The notes under the pieces are model-generated. The model was given only the letters and a program-made list of their open reading frames with translations. It did not search any database and was not told the origin of the DNA. The position numbers and the translations under genes were made by a program. A stretch of DNA of 15,377 bases from an uncultured Bacteroidales bacterium (lineage in GTDB: Bacteria > Bacteroidota > Bacteroidia > Bacteroidales > UBA932), in assembly GCA_946617545.1 (NCBI GenBank), contig CAMOKK010000014.1:1-15377 (forward strand), in the 5' to 3' direction. Position 1 is the stretch's first letter. Each line of letters begins with the position of its first letter. Below are positions 14,981 to 15,377 of the stretch, in pieces.

Positions 14981-15377
14981 GAACGTATCTGGGCCTGGGA
15001 GGCCTCATCTACCAGCTGGTCAATGAAAGCCCGCTGGCTGCCCTCGTCGGACAGCTCGTGGCGAAGCACTTTTTCGGCCACCTGGACGCTCAGGAGGGCA
15101 ATTTCCTTGCGCACGTCGCGAAGGGCGCTCTCCTTCTCGGCCTCAATCTGGGCCTTGGCATCGGAAAGAATCTTGTCTGCCTGAGCCTGGGCCTGGGCCT
15201 TGGCATCGGCCACTATGCGGGCCTTGGTCTCGGTGGCCTCGCGCAGCATCAGGGACTGCTCCTTGCGGGTAGCCTCCAGCATCTGCGCCTGCTCCACCTT
15301 CCAGCTGGCCATCCGGGCCTCTATTTCATCGGCATCCTTGAGGGACTGCGCTATCTTGGCGCTGCGTTTGTCCACCA
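14977..15377 (-). CDS. atpF: ATP synthase Fo subunit b (partial, N-terminus outside window)
   Basis: C-terminal 132 residues of the peripheral stalk subunit b. The reading frame continues past the window edge, so the membrane-anchor helix is not seen and the apparent V/M at 15375 is an internal GTG codon. The visible part is a long charged coiled coil rich in Ala, Lys, Glu and Gln, beginning DKRSAKIAQSLKDADEIEAR, typical of the b-subunit dimer. It ends in the delta-binding region (ALLSVQVAEKVLRHEL, then FIDQLVDEA). An AQAQAQ run and two DAKAQ units reflect coiled-coil repetition. The order b-delta-alpha-gamma and the 4-bp overlap with atpH confirm identity. Confidence 0.95.
   Translation of the reverse strand, partial: VDKRSAKIAQSLKDADEIEARMASWKVEQAQMLEATRKEQSLMLREATETKARIVADAKAQAQAQADKILSDAKAQIEAEKESALRDVRKEIALLSVQVAEKVLRHELSDEGSQRAFIDQLVDEASQAQIRS

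Noticed and set aside
15130..15220. Internal sequence repetition in atpF (DAKAQ units, AQAQAQ run)
   Set aside because: Ala/Gln/Lys repetition is normal for the b-subunit coiled coil and does not suggest a mobile repeat.
1..15377. CRISPR arrays, toxin-antitoxin pairs, restriction or anti-phage genes, prophage, IS elements, tRNA/rRNA genes
   Set aside because: I looked on both strands and found no direct-repeat arrays, transposase, integrase or nuclease motifs outside housekeeping families, and no cloverleaf or rRNA-like sequence. The gene content is ordinary core chromosome.

Overview
The window looks like ordinary chromosome from a moderately GC-rich Bacteroidota (Bacteroidales-like) bacterium. 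Three things support this. The block hemD-rnpA-yidD sits next to a DUF4271 membrane gene. The ATP synthase genes run atpF-atpH-atpA-atpG and are followed by an unrelated peptidase, not by atpD/atpC. TAnnTTTG boxes, the -7 element of the Bacteroidota primary sigma factor, lie just upstream of several starts. I cannot name a genus. I find no rRNA, tRNA, CRISPR array, phage genes, transposase or recombinase.

Layout. (A) 1-4847, minus strand: a tightly packed run malQ (DPE2-type 4-alpha-glucanotransferase) > SUI1/YciH-like factor > DUF4271 membrane protein > hemD > rnpA > yidD. Spacers are 1-18 nt apart from about 47 nt before yidD, and a possible internal promoter precedes hemD. (B) 4848-4975: divergent spacer with promoter boxes for both directions. 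(C) 4976-7236, plus strand: rsgA and a DinF-type MATE exporter, coupled by an ATGA overlap. (D) 7221-7329: convergent gene ends with nested inverted repeats. (E) 7335-9302, minus strand: HAD hydrolase followed after 3 nt by an OPA-type MFS transporter. (F) 9303-9461: spacer with three successive hairpins. (G) 9462-11798, minus strand: YitT family membrane protein and M20 dipeptidase. (H) 11799-11916: spacer with palindromes. (I) 11917-15377, minus strand: end of the atp operon, with atpF truncated by the window edge.

Functionally these are housekeeping genes: energy generation (F1Fo parts), ribosome maturation and initiation (RsgA, SUI1-like), tRNA 5' processing (RnpA), membrane protein insertion (YidD), tetrapyrrole synthesis (HemD), alpha-glucan and maltose use (MalQ), and transport. 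I see no convincing undescribed multi-gene system.

The most interesting signals are below gene level. A short dispersed repeat is present in the atpA-atpG spacer and again inside atpG, where it is translated in frame. The heptamer GGCCGAT/ATCGGCC is strongly over-represented. A nested inverted repeat spans a convergent gene junction. Several promoter boxes are so close to start codons that leaderless mRNAs are likely.
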